Positions 1 through 9,248 of a DNA stretch of 44,541 bases are shown here, in pieces (position 1 is the first letter of the stretch; each line of letters opens with the position of its first letter). The notes beneath the pieces were generated by a model. The model had not been told where the DNA came from, did no database searches, and was given only the letters and a program-made list of their open reading frames with translations. A program made the translations under genes and the position numbers. The DNA comes from Methanomassiliicoccales archaeon (GTDB lineage: Archaea; Thermoplasmatota; Thermoplasmata; Methanomassiliicoccales; UBA472): NCBI GenBank assembly GCA_026394395.1, contig JAPKYK010000004.1, positions 1 to 44,541 on the forward strand. Direction: 5' to 3'.

Positions 1-3000
1 GTTGTCGGGGCAACCGTCGTCATCGGTGTCATTGCGAGTGGGGTCGGTTAAGGTGCCGCAAAGAGTGTTGCCATGTATCTCGTTCCAGTCCGTGACGCCA
101 TCGCTGTCGCTGTCCGCGGAGCGCGGGTTGGTGCACCAGCCATCGACACCGAACCCCACCTCCTCCCCGTCCAGTATGCCATCGCTGTCCGAATCGGCGA
201 CCAAGGCGTTGGTCGTGCCGTTGACCTGCAACCGAGCATATTCGACACGTCCCTGCGTTCCAGCGGTGACGTCCCTGACGTATATGTGCCAAACGTTGGC
301 GGAGGTCAGGTCGCTTGCGCTGTAGGAGATGGGAGATGCGAACAGATTCTTGAGGACGAAGTAGTTCGCGCCGCTGCCGGTGTTGGCGGCCTTGATCACC
401 TTCTGCGTTCCCGTGCCCTTGGCGATCTTTATTTCCAGCTGGTGCTGCGAGCCGTGCATTATGCCCAGCACCAGGCACAGGGACGATATGGACGACGTTC
501 CGCCTTGAATGGCTGGCAAGGACAGGTCGATGGTGAGGACGGTGTTGTTGTCCGGTATGAGGTAGGAGTCGTCCGTCGACCAGGTGTACGAGTATCTCTC
601 GGAGCCGTCCAGCAGTCCGTCCGCATCGGTGTCGGGGTCGCAGGGGTCCGTGCCGTACGTGGAGACCTCCACGTTGTCGTTCAGGCCGTCCGAGTCCGTG
701 TCCGCCGAGAAGGGATTGAGGTCGTAGACGTGCGTACCGATGGCCGACATGGTGACCCTCAGGGACTCGACGGCGTCGCTTATGGTGTCACTGTCGCGAT
801 CCTGGTAGACGGTCATGGAATCGACGGTCACCGAGGAAGCGGAGGTTATCTCGAAGAGCACGTTCACCTGTCCTCCGCTGACGTAATCGTAGTTGTCGGA
901 GGCGGAGGTCACGAAGGTGGAGGTGCACCATTGGCCGTTGACCGTCAGCGAACCAAGGATGATGGTGCTGGCGCTGCCGCTGAACTGCTTGATAGTAGCC
1001 GTGCCCGATGTGGCCTTGTAGGTGATGCTAATCAGGTACTGCGCGCTGCTCTCCGCCCCGTTCAGGTAAAAGTTGGCGTTGCTCCCGGCCACGGTCCTCC
1101 GCACCGTGCGCGAGTCGACGGTGGTGATCGAGCTCCACTCGCCGTTGCCCAGCAGGCTGATGCCGGGGGTGTGCGATGAGTCCGTGATATCTCCGGTAAC
1201 GCCCACGTCGGTGTAGGTCCGGGACGTCCACAGCACGATGCGGGTTAGGTTGATCAGGGGAGAGGTCAGCTTGACGCGCACGCTGGTCCCGGGCGTGGAC
1301 GATAGAACGTCGGTGTACGTGGGGTTGAGCTGCACTACGGCGGACGTGCCCCAGCTCTCCAGGGTGCCGATGCTGCTGTAGGCGGATCCGACGTACTGCT
1401 GCACGCCGATGCCGGAGCAGGAGTCCAGGTTCACGAACTCCAGTAGGTAGGTTTGGTCGGTGCGCGGCAGCGTCACGATCAGCGTGGCCGAGGCAGAGCC
1501 GTTGACCACGGCATCACCGACGACCCAGTAATTCTCCAGCATGACCCCGGGGTAGTTCTGCGAGCTGCCGAAGAGATCGGAGGCGTAGGCCACCGGTATG
1601 ACGTCTATGGAGTCGACGACCACCTGATGGTCGAAGCGCAGCCGGACGTTGTAGGCGAACAGCGTGGCAGAGGAGTCCGAAAGCATGTCGCCCCTCAGGA
1701 CGAAGCTGTGCGTCCAGGCCGTGGTCTTCCCGGGGAGCGTGGCCACCGTGGCCCAGGAGTTCCCGACCATGATCGAGACGCCCACGTCCGCCGAGGAGGT
1801 ATAGGTTATCGACACCTCGTAGTAGGTGCAGGACTGGTACGTACCGTCGTACACGTTCAGCAGGAAGCTGCCGTTGACCTCCGTCTCGCGCATGCCGCTG
1901 GAAGCGGTGTACCAGCCGGTGCCGTCCATGATGGCCAGACCGGGGGTGTGGGCCAGGACGTCGCTGTCACCGGTCGCCCCGACGTCCAGGGAGAAGCGCT
2001 CATAGGCCCCCAATATTTGCAGGTCGAGGGAGTACAACCCCTGCCCGGTGCCGGACTGGTGGAACACCCGCACCTTCCAGGCTCCGTTGGCGTTGATGGC
2101 ATACTGCAGGTTCTCATCGACACCGGCTCCGTTGGTCGAGGAGGCGACGAGCGTCCCGGAGGGATTGTAGAGGTACAGATGATAGTCGAAGGCGGAGGGG
2201 ACGTCCAGGGACAACTTGATGGTCTCACCGCTGAGCATGGGGAGCGAGTAATAATCGTTCAGGTCCAATGAACTGTCCAGATATCCGGTGTATGAGCCGG
2301 GTGGGAGCAGGGAGGCGGAGCCGATGGAGTCCCCGGCGTCGACGCCGAGGTCGGCGTCCCCGGCGTTCTTGGTGGTGAACGTGCCGTCAGAGCCGTAGGT
2401 CACCACGCCGGGGTAGGCGACGGATGCCGATCTGACCTTGAAATGGTACAGCGTGGCCTCGTTCAGCCCGCTGATGTCCACGGTGTGCGAGGTGCCGCTG
2501 GCGCCGCTGGCCGTGGAGCCGTAGGCGGTCGTCGTCCCGAAGTACACCATGCTGGTGGCTTCAATGTTCGTCGTCCAGGTGACGCGCACGGCGTTCAGGT
2601 CGGTCAGGACGGCGGCGACGGAGGTGATGGTCAGGGTCACCTGCGCGGAGATGAACGTCCGGTCGGAGGAGGTTGCGCTGAGGGAGAAGCCCGCGGCGGA
2701 GTAGGCGGAGGTGACCTTGTAATGGTAGGTGGTGCTGGAAGCGAGGCCGTTTATGGTCCGGGAGTGCGTCCAGATCAGGGTGCTGGAGTAACTGCATTCT
2801 CCGTACGAGGTGGTGGTGCCGTAGTCCACGCGGGAATCGGACCTGCCATTCGTGGTCCAGGTGATGGTGGCGGAGCCGGCGGAGGTGGTGACGCTCATGT
2901 TCTGTATGATCAAGGTGCTTGGATAGGAACTGAACGATTTCACTGTGGACGAATAGGTGGTCGTGTTCGTGACCACATAGGCTTGAGCGTAGTAGGTGGT

Positions 3001-4728
3001 GCTGGAGCTAAGTCCGGTGATGTTCGCCGAATATACCGAACCGAAAGTAAGGTTCTCCCTGCCGCCGATGTCAGTGCCGTTCACCATGTTGGTCAAGTTC
3101 GACGAGGAGGTGCCCCACATCAGATGACCGGAGGTCCCTATCACTATGTTAGGTGCAAGACCTCCTTCTTGGTAATACCATGCAGCGTTCACGGTCGTGT
3201 TGGTTACCGCTTCGAGATCAAAGACAAAGACATCCTCATAAGCGACAGTACCTCCACCCGGATCGTCCGTTGTTGACAGGAGCGAGATAGACCCGGATGG
3301 ATCGTCCACCGAGGCCAGATTGGACCCGATCACGCTCTTGACGTCTTCGACCTCGTCAAGATTGGCGTACGGTACGGAGACGAAGTAGGAATCGAGATCG
3401 TTCTCCAGCGCCGTGGCGTTCTCTTTGGCCAGGGCCTCGCTGTTGTTCTTGCGGTGGGCCAGGATGATGTTGACGCGGCCCCTCAGTTCCGACTCGGAAT
3501 CGTTCCCGTCCCTGAACATCCAGTGGTCGATGGAAGATATGAAGCCGGGCAGCCGGGCGATGTCCGGGACGACGTAATCGATGTCCTGGCGCAGGAACAG
3601 CTCCTGGGTGTCGGAATGCTCCTCGGCGTAGACGCAGGAGAAGGAGCCTGGGGATGTGAAGAAGACAACAGGAGTGAGGGCGTCGAGGCCGGAGGTGGAT
3701 ATGCATTTCACGATCCCGGCGTTCCCCTGCAGATCGCACTCGGCGACATATACGCTGGAGCGTTCCTCCGTGACGACGGCGTAGGCGATGCGCAGCGAGC
3801 TGCCGGAGGACGCGAGAGAGGCGCTCATTACCGTCCCGTTAAGCTCCAGGACGGTATGGGAGATCCAGTTCGTCATGTTCCCCAGGCAGCACGCCAGCTT
3901 GATGCTGTGATCCTCGATGAACAGTATGCGCTCCTTACCGTTCACGGAGGTCAGGTCGACGGAGCTTCCGCCATCGGTCCCGCTCACGAGTGCCGGCTCG
4001 ATCACGACCGTGCCGTTGTCCGTAAGCTGCATGAAATATAGGGCCTCGGAGCCTTTCTCGATCAAGGCGATGTTCAGCATGTCATCGAAGTAAGCGATGT
4101 CGCCGTCCGCGGCGGAAACGGGTAGGGCGGCAAGCAGAGTGGCGTTGACCGTCCCGTCGATAAGCCTTAGCGCCGCTATCGAGAACCTCTCCGTTCCCTC
4201 GGAGGCGATGTTCAGCGCTATGAAAATGGCGTCGCCGTCGGTCGTCAGCGAGGGGGTGCTGCCAACGGAGACGGCGTAGGAGGCGCTCCAATCGTCGCCA
4301 TCTTCGGAGTAAAGGAAGTAGATCGATGGGGAGCCGTCAGCGGTGGTTCTGCCCTCGAAAGCTATGGCCGCGCCGAAGGCGCTGTTGAGGACGATGGCGA
4401 GATTGGAGATGGAATAGAAGGCAGCGGTGACGGTCCGGTCGGATGTGAAGGTGCTCAGGGAATCGTTGGACCGTTTCCAGCAGACGTTCTGCGAGCCGAG
4501 AGCGCCGTCCACCCAGGCCATGTACGTCTCGCCGTCGGGACCGACGGCGACGACCGGGGACGACGCTTTGGAGTTCGATATCGTGATGCGCCGGTCGGCG
4601 TGCTCGATGTTCGAGATCGTAGGGTCGATCTCGTTCTCCGTAACTGTGGCATCCTCCGCGCTCGCGTTCGCGGTCATGACATAGAAGGCGGCTATCACCA
4701 TGAGATAGACGCAGGCTACGCTGATCAA
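1..4728 (-). CDS. Giant secreted multi-domain surface protein (3' end beyond window)
   Basis: The minus frame is open without a stop from 4776 to the window edge, giving more than 1570 residues. It begins with a hydrophobic signal peptide ending near ANASA. A beta-propeller-like region follows (about residues 30-450), then two fibronectin-III-like modules (about 610-770; 'STTYHYKV', 'ATLYHFKV'). Next come a PPC-like domain (about 787-906) and two related modules sharing an HTPG motif (around + positions 1950 and 1180). Thrombospondin type 3 calcium repeats (DADSDGD/DTDADG style) lie at + 780-590 and 210-1, flanking a P-domain-like stretch. It is probably an adhesin or S-layer-associated protein. 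The start is uncertain: the in-frame TTG at 4728 lacks a good RBS. A strong Shine-Dalgarno run (4755-4763) instead precedes a TTG at 4753 in another frame, so a frameshift near the start is possible. Confidence 0.85.
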   Translation of the reverse strand, partial: MISVACVYLMVIAAFYVMTANASAEDATVTENEIDPTISNIEHADRRITISNSKASSPVVAVGPDGETYMAWVDGALGSQNVCWKRSNDSLSTFTSDRTVTAAFYSISNLAIVLNSAFGAAIAFEGRTTADGSPSIYFLYSEDGDDWSASYAVSVGSTPSLTTDGDAIFIALNIASEGTERFSIAALRLIDGTVNATLLAALPVSAADGDIAYFDDMLNIALIEKGSEALYFMQLTDNGTVVIEPALVSGTDGGSSVDLTSVNGKERILFIEDHSIKLACCLGNMTNWISHTVLELNGTVMSASLASSGSSLRIAYAVVTEERSSVYVAECDLQGNAGIVKCISTSGLDALTPVVFFTSPGSFSCVYAEEHSDTQELFLRQDIDYVVPDIARLPGFISSIDHWMFRDGNDSESELRGRVNIILAHRKNNSEALAKENATALENDLDSYFVSVPYANLDEVEDVKSVIGSNLASVDDPSGSISLLSTTDDPGGGTVAYEDVFVFDLEAVTNTTVNAAWYYQEGGLAPNIVIGTSGHLMWGTSSSNLTNMVNGTDIGGRENLTFGSVYSANITGLSSSTTYYAQAYVVTNTTTYSSTVKSFSSYPSTLIIQNMSVTTSAGSATITWTTNGRSDSRVDYGTTTSYGECSYSSTLIWTHSRTINGLASSTTYHYKVTSAYSAAGFSLSATSSDRTFISAQVTLTITSVAAVLTDLNAVRVTWTTNIEATSMVYFGTTTAYGSTASGASGTSHTVDISGLNEATLYHFKVRSASVAYPGVVTYGSDGTFTTKNAGDADLGVDAGDSIGSASLLPPGSYTGYLDSSLDLNDYYSLPMLSGETIKLSLDVPSAFDYHLYLYNPSGTLVASSTNGAGVDENLQYAINANGAWKVRVFHQSGTGQGLYSLDLQILGAYERFSLDVGATGDSDVLAHTPGLAIMDGTGWYTASSGMRETEVNGSFLLNVYDGTYQSCTYYEVSITYTSSADVGVSIMVGNSWATVATLPGKTTAWTHSFVLRGDMLSDSSATLFAYNVRLRFDHQVVVDSIDVIPVAYASDLFGSSQNYPGVMLENYWVVGDAVVNGSASATLIVTLPRTDQTYLLEFVNLDSCSGIGVQQYVGSAYSSIGTLESWGTSAVVQLNPTYTDVLSSTPGTSVRVKLTSPLINLTRIVLWTSRTYTDVGVTGDITDSSHTPGISLLGNGEWSSITTVDSRTVRRTVAGSNANFYLNGAESSAQYLISITYKATSGTATIKQFSGSASTIILGSLTVNGQWCTSTFVTSASDNYDYVSGGQVNVLFEITSASSVTVDSMTVYQDRDSDTISDAVESLRVTMSAIGTHVYDLNPFSADTDSDGLNDNVEVSTYGTDPCDPDTDADGLLDGSERYSYTWSTDDSYLIPDNNTVLTIDLSLPAIQGGTSSISSLCLVLGIMHGSQHQLEIKIAKGTGTQKVIKAANTGSGANYFVLKNLFASPISYSASDLTSANVWHIYVRDVTAGTQGRVEYARLQVNGTTNALVADSDSDGILDGEEVGFGVDGWCTNPRSADSDSDGVTDWNEIHGNTLCGTLTDPTRNDTDDDGCPDN

Positions 4729-4794
4729 TTTCTTCGTTGAAGAATTCGTCCAATCCTCCCCCCGACTTCCCGGAAATAATTACCTTTTTGAAGG

Positions 4795-4804
4795 ATATTT
4801 AAAT
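4795..4804 (-). promoter_or_regulatory. TATA box for the surface-protein gene
   Basis: The minus strand reads ATTTAAATAT here. Transcription about 25 nt downstream would begin near 4772, just before the purine-rich Shine-Dalgarno run at 4755-4763. It is the only such box upstream of the gene. Confidence 0.5.
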
Positions 4805-4809
4805 TTATT

Positions 4810-5493
4810 CCTTAGAGCTGCTTATTAGAAAAAATCGGCTTTGCGACAAAATTGTAATATCGGAAGACCCCAGTCAATGCCAGCTGGTGAATGTTGAACA
4901 TGATGTTCTTGAATATAATGTTAAAATTGGCTAGCGACCATTCCGATGCACACCCCCTCTTTGCGTTGAATCCTAATGCTGCTTCCGAACAGCAGGACCA
5001 TGTTGAAGACCGATTTACGATCCAATACTAGGTTTTGAATCACAAAAGAACATATGGATTGTAAAATCAATCTTGAATTGACTTTAAAAATCAATCAGCT
5101 GGATAAAAAAAGAGGTGAGTTCGATGGGGGATAATCACGGAGGAAAATAACATTAATCTTACATCGTTTCCACTCAACTCTGAATAAGGATGCCCTTGAT
5201 CATGCTCCCCGCCTTTTCCCTGCAATGCCGACGCAGCTAAGGAACACGAAAATCCGACCACGACGCAGCGAGAGTAAGCACATATCTAGCTGGAGTCGCC
5301 GGAAAGCGGTTTAAAATGGAAAATTAGGAGCATTTTACTTCATGACATCCCGTTGTTGATCAATAAATCGTAACCATCCGATTGGGTTGAAGGTGGGCCT
5401 GACCAAGACCGCGCATCGATCGCACCAGATAATGAAAATTGAAAATCAATCAATTAGTGTTGTACAAGAGCCAGTTGTTAAAGCATATCACAT
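4810..5493. other. Gene-free AT-rich stretch with degenerate att-like repeats
   Basis: No credible gene is seen. Two segments resemble the 53-bp att repeat region. Bases 5076-5113 match its A/T-rich flank followed by CTGGATAAA. Bases 5393-5484 resemble 5533-5622, sharing GTGGGCC, GACC, CATCG, CCAGAT, GAAAATCAAT-like and GCCAG blocks in the same order. They look like decayed scars of earlier insertions. Confidence 0.4.
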
Positions 5494-5546
5494 AATTGAT
5501 TTCAAAAAATAATTGTCTGGATAAAGATGCATGTGGGCCCGGTCGG
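5494..5546. repeat. Left attachment repeat (attL)
   Basis: This 53-bp copy differs from 21650-21702 at two positions only (5500 and 5529). Its last 12 bp, GGGCCCGGTCGG, are the 3' acceptor and T-arm end of the tRNA-Met gene. Homology stops after that, so the left copy holds only a tRNA stub. Confidence 0.8.
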
Positions 5547-5760
5547 GACCACACATCGCTTAAGCCAGATTATTACAATTTGAAATCAATTCTCGGGCGC
5601 TATACGAGGCCAGCTCATAAAACCTTTTTCATCTTATTTTATTTAAGGAATATATATCAGTATGTGCATCCGTCGGGATTTGCCTGACGCGATAGCCAGT
5701 ACGTTTGATTTTAAATTAATCAGCGGGGAATTGACTTAAACCCATTTCTTTTTATTTATA
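5532..5760. other. Region right of attL with decayed repeat copies
   Basis: Bases 5533-5622 are a degenerate copy of 5393-5484. At about 5680-5705 there is a stretch reading CCGTCGGGATTTG then GACG. It resembles the tRNA-Met T-arm region as written on the plus strand (GGTCGGATTTGAACCGACG). No gene is convincing between 5547 and 5789. Confidence 0.3.
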
Positions 5761-5789
5761 AATATCAACATATATTATAATTAAATATT

Positions 5790-5870
5790 GTGCATTCTAA
5801 GGCCACAAGAAAGGCGGTGCAAGAGCTGAACCGCGCCTTGTACGGCGTGATGAAAGAAGCAGAGGAATGA
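5790..5870 (+). CDS. Possible 26-aa ORF or 3' gene remnant
   Basis: A GTG-initiated frame encodes a 26-residue helical, charged peptide ending KEAEE. Its GC-rich codons differ from the AT-rich DNA around it and resemble the host. Its stop abuts that of the opposite-strand fragment at 5871, forming TGATCA. It could be the tail of a lost gene carried on host-derived DNA. No family is recognised. Confidence 0.2.
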   Translation: MHSKATRKAVQELNRALYGVMKEAEE

Positions 5871-6053
5871 TCATTTCCACTGAAGCACGTGGATTGGGGC
5901 GTCCCCTTCGAGCGGACTGATCTCGAACGGAATCCAATGGCAGGACACGGACATACCGCGCATGTGCCTGACCCGCATCATGCGGTTTAGGTCCGGATCG
6001 AATCTGAGCTCCAGCACCCCATCGGCCAGCGCCATTAGGTGGTTCAGGGACTT
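5871..6053 (-). pseudogene. C-terminal remnant of a RAD55/KaiC-like ATPase
   Basis: The minus frame encodes about 60 residues including LADGVLELRFD and RVRHMRG. They resemble the last strands of RAD55/KaiC-family RecA-fold ATPases, where an 'aDGVi.l' strand is followed by 'R.L.I.KMRG'. The Walker motifs and most of the protein are missing. The frame is closed upstream by a TAG at 6054-6056, followed by about 10 further open codons before TGA. Codon use is GC-rich and host-like although the fragment lies inside the element boundary. It is probably captured or relic host DNA. The family call is by eye. Confidence 0.45.
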
Positions 6054-6171
6054 CTATGTTAGCAAGTCATTCAAGGAACGTTTGAATCAATTGAACCAAA
6101 AAGAGAAGACAATAAATGAGGACAATCAAAATAAATGGTTGATGGTCACAATCGAATCCAGAGGGAGATTG

Positions 6172-6558
6172 TCACCTATGATCGACCCGATTCCATGTAA
6201 CACAAAGCCCTCGTTCTTCCGAGATGCCACGACTTATGATATAAAAGGGACTAGAGGGTGCCATTATAACAATTAACAATACACAAAGATCGTAATACCC
6301 TAATAAGGCGACAAAACCTGTAATTGAGAATATTATCATTAAAAGTAGAATAATAGTTAATATAGACATTTGGCGTGAATAACATAGAAAATAATTAGAT
6401 GGAAATGCAGGTACTAGTGGATACATCAGGTATGGGTTATTGAAATTACACCATTTGTCAATCCGTCTTTTACGAAAGAAAGCCTGTCCTCCGTTATCCA
6501 TCTCGACCTTAATGAAATCCACATTATCTACTGTCACTATCTCATTTTTTTTCGTCAT
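6172..6558 (-). CDS. Small two-pass membrane protein, unknown function
   Basis: The 128-residue product has a polar, basic N-terminal half containing KVEMDNGGQAFFRKRRID. Two adjacent hydrophobic segments follow (about residues 63-105), then a short polar tail. No family is recognised. A TATA-like sequence (TTATAATTAA on the minus strand near 6580-6590) lies just upstream, so initiation may be nearly leaderless. It is transcribed away from the three-gene operon starting at 6795, sharing the intergenic region. Base composition matches the AT-rich part of the element. Confidence 0.45.
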   Translation of the reverse strand: MTKKNEIVTVDNVDFIKVEMDNGGQAFFRKRRIDKWCNFNNPYLMYPLVPAFPSNYFLCYSRQMSILTIILLLMIIFSITGFVALLGYYDLCVLLIVIMAPSSPFYIISRGISEERGLCVTWNRVDHR

Positions 6559-6794
6559 TTACCAGAGGTCATTATCATGTTAATTATAAATATAAATGTA
6601 AAAAGTAATAAAATAATTGAGATAGCCGATCTTGTAAAAGAATGGCGCCAATTAAGCAGGATTCTTTATGATTGATAAATGGATGTGAAGGGAACCAATC
6701 TTTCGACTTGATACTATTATTCTATTCTAAAACTGATTCTTTTCCAATTAATTATTTCAAATGGGAATACATACAAACATTGAGGATTCATCTT

Positions 6795-7694
6795 ATGTTA
6801 AATGATGACATCATCAATGGTGTTATATTGGACCACATCAACAGTGCAAGGAAATTTGCTGAAGATGGTAATTATTATCGAATCACTATTCAAGCAAACA
6901 GAATTCTTTCCGATGCGGCTCTGTTTGGAGAGAATAAAGAATATGTAACGATTGGTCTTGTTCTTAGATTGGCTTCAATGGAATTGGAAGCTGGTAAAAA
7001 TCCAGAATCAGAGAGTTTATTATTGCCTCAAAAAAACTCCATCACAAAATTTATCGATGAGATACGTAAATTATTAGAATCTGATTTAAAAAGCGAGCGT
7101 ATATCATCCAATGCATTATGGAATCAATATTCCACATTTTTCAACGAATTTTGGCGATTATCTCGATCATATATTGATGGTAAACCGTATCAATCCAGAA
7201 CAGAATTTGTAGATTATGCTGTGAAATGGAGCTTCGAAAAAATTGTAGAATGGTACTCCTTAGAGTCAGAACCAAGAGGTGATCCTTTCAAGGGTATTGT
7301 TAATGAAATCAACAGGATAATCCGATCGCATGGTGCGAACTCACGTCAATTAGCAATGTGTTCAGCTGTAAACACGATTAGCTGGTTGAGTGATTATATT
7401 ATCTGGTCAAAAATAAAACAAGATAATACGGTAGATAAAGATGATGTTAAAATAGAGATTGAAAAATATATCCAAAAGTACACCTCACTTTTTGAATTAC
7501 AGGAGACAGATTTCTACAATAAAATTGATGAATATTCGTATGTTTTGATGAAAGAATGGAGGGAATGTTTTATAAAATATTATGATCTATATTTATATCA
7601 AGAACAAGGAAGACCAAGGATATTAAAAGCTGGTCTGGATACTCATAAAAAGAAAAAGAGCATCAAGCAAGAAAATTCACATGGGGGTGTGTAA
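6795..7694 (+). CDS. Unknown protein, first gene of a three-gene HEPN operon
   Basis: The product is 299 residues, largely alpha-helical and soluble, with no recognised domain. The region from NSARKFAEDGNYYRITIQANR looks like a helical-repeat or HEPN-like N-terminus but lacks a diagnostic motif. ATG 6795 is chosen because GAGGA lies at a good distance upstream. The frame could extend to a TTG at 6672, but that start has no ribosome-binding site. The stop overlaps the next gene in TAATG, so translation is coupled. The C-terminal tail is lysine-rich. It likely acts together with the two genes downstream; that is inference from the operon. Confidence 0.7.
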   Translation: MLNDDIINGVILDHINSARKFAEDGNYYRITIQANRILSDAALFGENKEYVTIGLVLRLASMELEAGKNPESESLLLPQKNSITKFIDEIRKLLESDLKSERISSNALWNQYSTFFNEFWRLSRSYIDGKPYQSRTEFVDYAVKWSFEKIVEWYSLESEPRGDPFKGIVNEINRIIRSHGANSRQLAMCSAVNTISWLSDYIIWSKIKQDNTVDKDDVKIEIEKYIQKYTSLFELQETDFYNKIDEYSYVLMKEWRECFIKYYDLYLYQEQGRPRILKAGLDTHKKKKSIKQENSHGGV

Positions 7695-8248
7695 TGAATA
7701 ATTCATACATTACAAATGCCAATCATCATGATGAATACGACGACGATCTAAACGAATCAACAGATTCCGAACACGATGAGGGAAATTCTTCAAATAATTT
7801 AAATGAGAGTTTAAATGAGTATACTCAGAATGACGGTCTGTTCCAAAATTATTGCAGTGACGAAAACACAAATAAAATATATTTCAATAAGAAAGATGAA
7901 ATTCAACTGGCAAATAGAAAAGGTTTCGAAGACATTCTTCTATATGATTTAATCAATAATTTTTCAAAGAAATTAATTGATGATATCGATAAAAATAACA
8001 AATTACGTGGTGTTCACTATTGGATAGAAATATATCCGGTTGAAGAATTGGATAAAAAAATTATTAATTTCGAGTTAAGAATTCCAGGAATTAAAGGAGA
8101 TGAACATAAACTATTTTGGGGAGATTTTTTAAAATTATTTAACGATTCTAAAAATAGGTTTATTGAAAGTCTTGGAAAATCCAGTTATCACGGTCGGCAG
8201 TTTGCGAAATTTTCTCCAAATTTTTCAATTTCAATAGTACCATACTGA
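7694..8248 (+). CDS. Unknown acidic-N-terminus protein, second gene of the HEPN operon
   Basis: The product is 184 residues. The first 60 are strongly acidic and Asn/Ser-rich (DEYDDDLNESTDSEHDE) and probably disordered. Residues about 65-184 look like a folded alpha/beta domain with alternating strands (HYWIEIYPVEELDKKI, INFELRIPGI). Its ATG overlaps the stop of the preceding gene (TAATG), and the next gene begins 9 bp after its stop. An acidic disordered tail next to a HEPN-type gene would suit an antitoxin or inhibitor. That is inference only; no family is recognised. Confidence 0.65.
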   Translation: MNNSYITNANHHDEYDDDLNESTDSEHDEGNSSNNLNESLNEYTQNDGLFQNYCSDENTNKIYFNKKDEIQLANRKGFEDILLYDLINNFSKKLIDDIDKNNKLRGVHYWIEIYPVEELDKKIINFELRIPGIKGDEHKLFWGDFLKLFNDSKNRFIESLGKSSYHGRQFAKFSPNFSISIVPY

Positions 8249-8257
8249 GGAAATCGG

Positions 8258-8686
8258 ATGACCTATTTGTTCGATCATAAAACCTATATCGAAGCGGGAG
8301 AAATCATTTACTTAAATGCGAATATTTTCGATGTTCGAGAAACAGCTTATCGTTCAGCCGTTGGGCGGTATTATTACGGTTGCCATTTAGAAGCTAGAGC
8401 AAAATTGTTTTCTCCGAAATATTGGGATGTTAAGGATGAAATATCTCACATAAAAGTCATTGAAAAATTAGAAAAAAGAGACCCGGTGATCGGGGGTTAT
8501 TTAAGAAAATTATTTGAATTGAGAAAACACGCCGATTATCATACCTGGCCGGAAAAAACCGTTAATAATATTGGTGGGTATGTTGTAAGATGTCAATGTC
8601 CATGGGATTCTAAGGATCCAGAAAAAAGTTTGGTGTTTGCACAACAACTGGCTGGCTGGATTATGGAATACTTATCAACAATTTAA
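8258..8686 (+). CDS. HEPN-domain protein
   Basis: The product is 142 residues. The helix AYRSAVGRYYYGCHLEARA and the motif LFELRKHADYH (R89 to H95) match the HEPN pattern, in which a YY-containing helix is followed by R-x4-6-H, often as 'R..ADY'. HEPN proteins are commonly RNases in toxin-antitoxin and abortive-infection systems; catalysis usually needs the Arg and His, both present here. GAGGA lies just upstream of the ATG, 9 bp after the previous gene. As the last gene of a coupled operon it is the likely effector. Some HEPN proteins are non-catalytic scaffolds, so activity is not certain. Confidence 0.65.
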   Translation: MTYLFDHKTYIEAGEIIYLNANIFDVRETAYRSAVGRYYYGCHLEARAKLFSPKYWDVKDEISHIKVIEKLEKRDPVIGGYLRKLFELRKHADYHTWPEKTVNNIGGYVVRCQCPWDSKDPEKSLVFAQQLAGWIMEYLSTI

Positions 8687-8689
8687 TAA

Positions 8690-8865
8690 GCGAAATATCA
8701 TCAACCTTCTGCACAAGATGCAGAATCGAGCAAACTATTTCCCGCATCGGCAACAACGTTACCATACCGTCGACCGCCGTCTATCTCCTGCACCTGCCGA
8801 ACGATATCTTATCGGCGATTCCGACATCGGTGATGAACTCGGGCATGGGCGGGGTGTACTTCTAA
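8690..8865 (+). other. GC-richer relic segment without an intact gene
   Basis: This short stretch is richer in GC than its surroundings. Its plus-strand frame ending at the TAA at 8863-8865 is open for about 55 codons (includes PNDILSAIPTSVMNSG) but has no start and no recognised family. It may be a degraded insertion. From here to the gene at 9249 nothing else convincing is seen except a weak GAGCGG inverted repeat near 9190-9215. Confidence 0.3.
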
Positions 8866-9248
8866 ACTCATTGCTCGTCTCTTTTCAATGTAAGATCCTA
8901 TAAAGACGGTAAGAACACTGAGAATTAAGACGAACGGTGGTTGACGGTCATCGTTACAATCTGGCATCGTGATTAGATCAGTATCTATTAACCATGCTCC
9001 CGAGACTGAAAAGACTAACGATCTTTCACAGTCTATTTGTCAGTCATGAGTGAGTGTTTTACATCGACTTACAGAAGACTTAGAGACACGCTCGGTTCTA
9101 TATTTATATCTGATAATATAAAAATTTATATTGCCGTTTTCGTGGTCGTATAGATCGTGTAAAAGTATAGCCGAGACAGAGATGATCGACCCGCTCTATC
9201 GGTCTCGAGCGGACAGTATTTTAATATCAAGACCGTTATTAATTATCG

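Noticed and set aside
73-3276. Several long plus-strand open frames opposite the surface protein
   Set aside because: They are Val/Gly/Arg-rich antisense frames of GC-rich coding DNA with no domain sense. The minus frame carries clear domains throughout.
5496-5687. Plus-strand 63-codon frame across attL
   Set aside because: It overlaps the att repeat and tRNA stub, and the translation has no family resemblance or ribosome-binding site.
5962-6276. Plus-strand 104-codon frame
   Set aside because: It is antisense to the RAD55/KaiC-like remnant and the membrane protein gene and lacks coding character.
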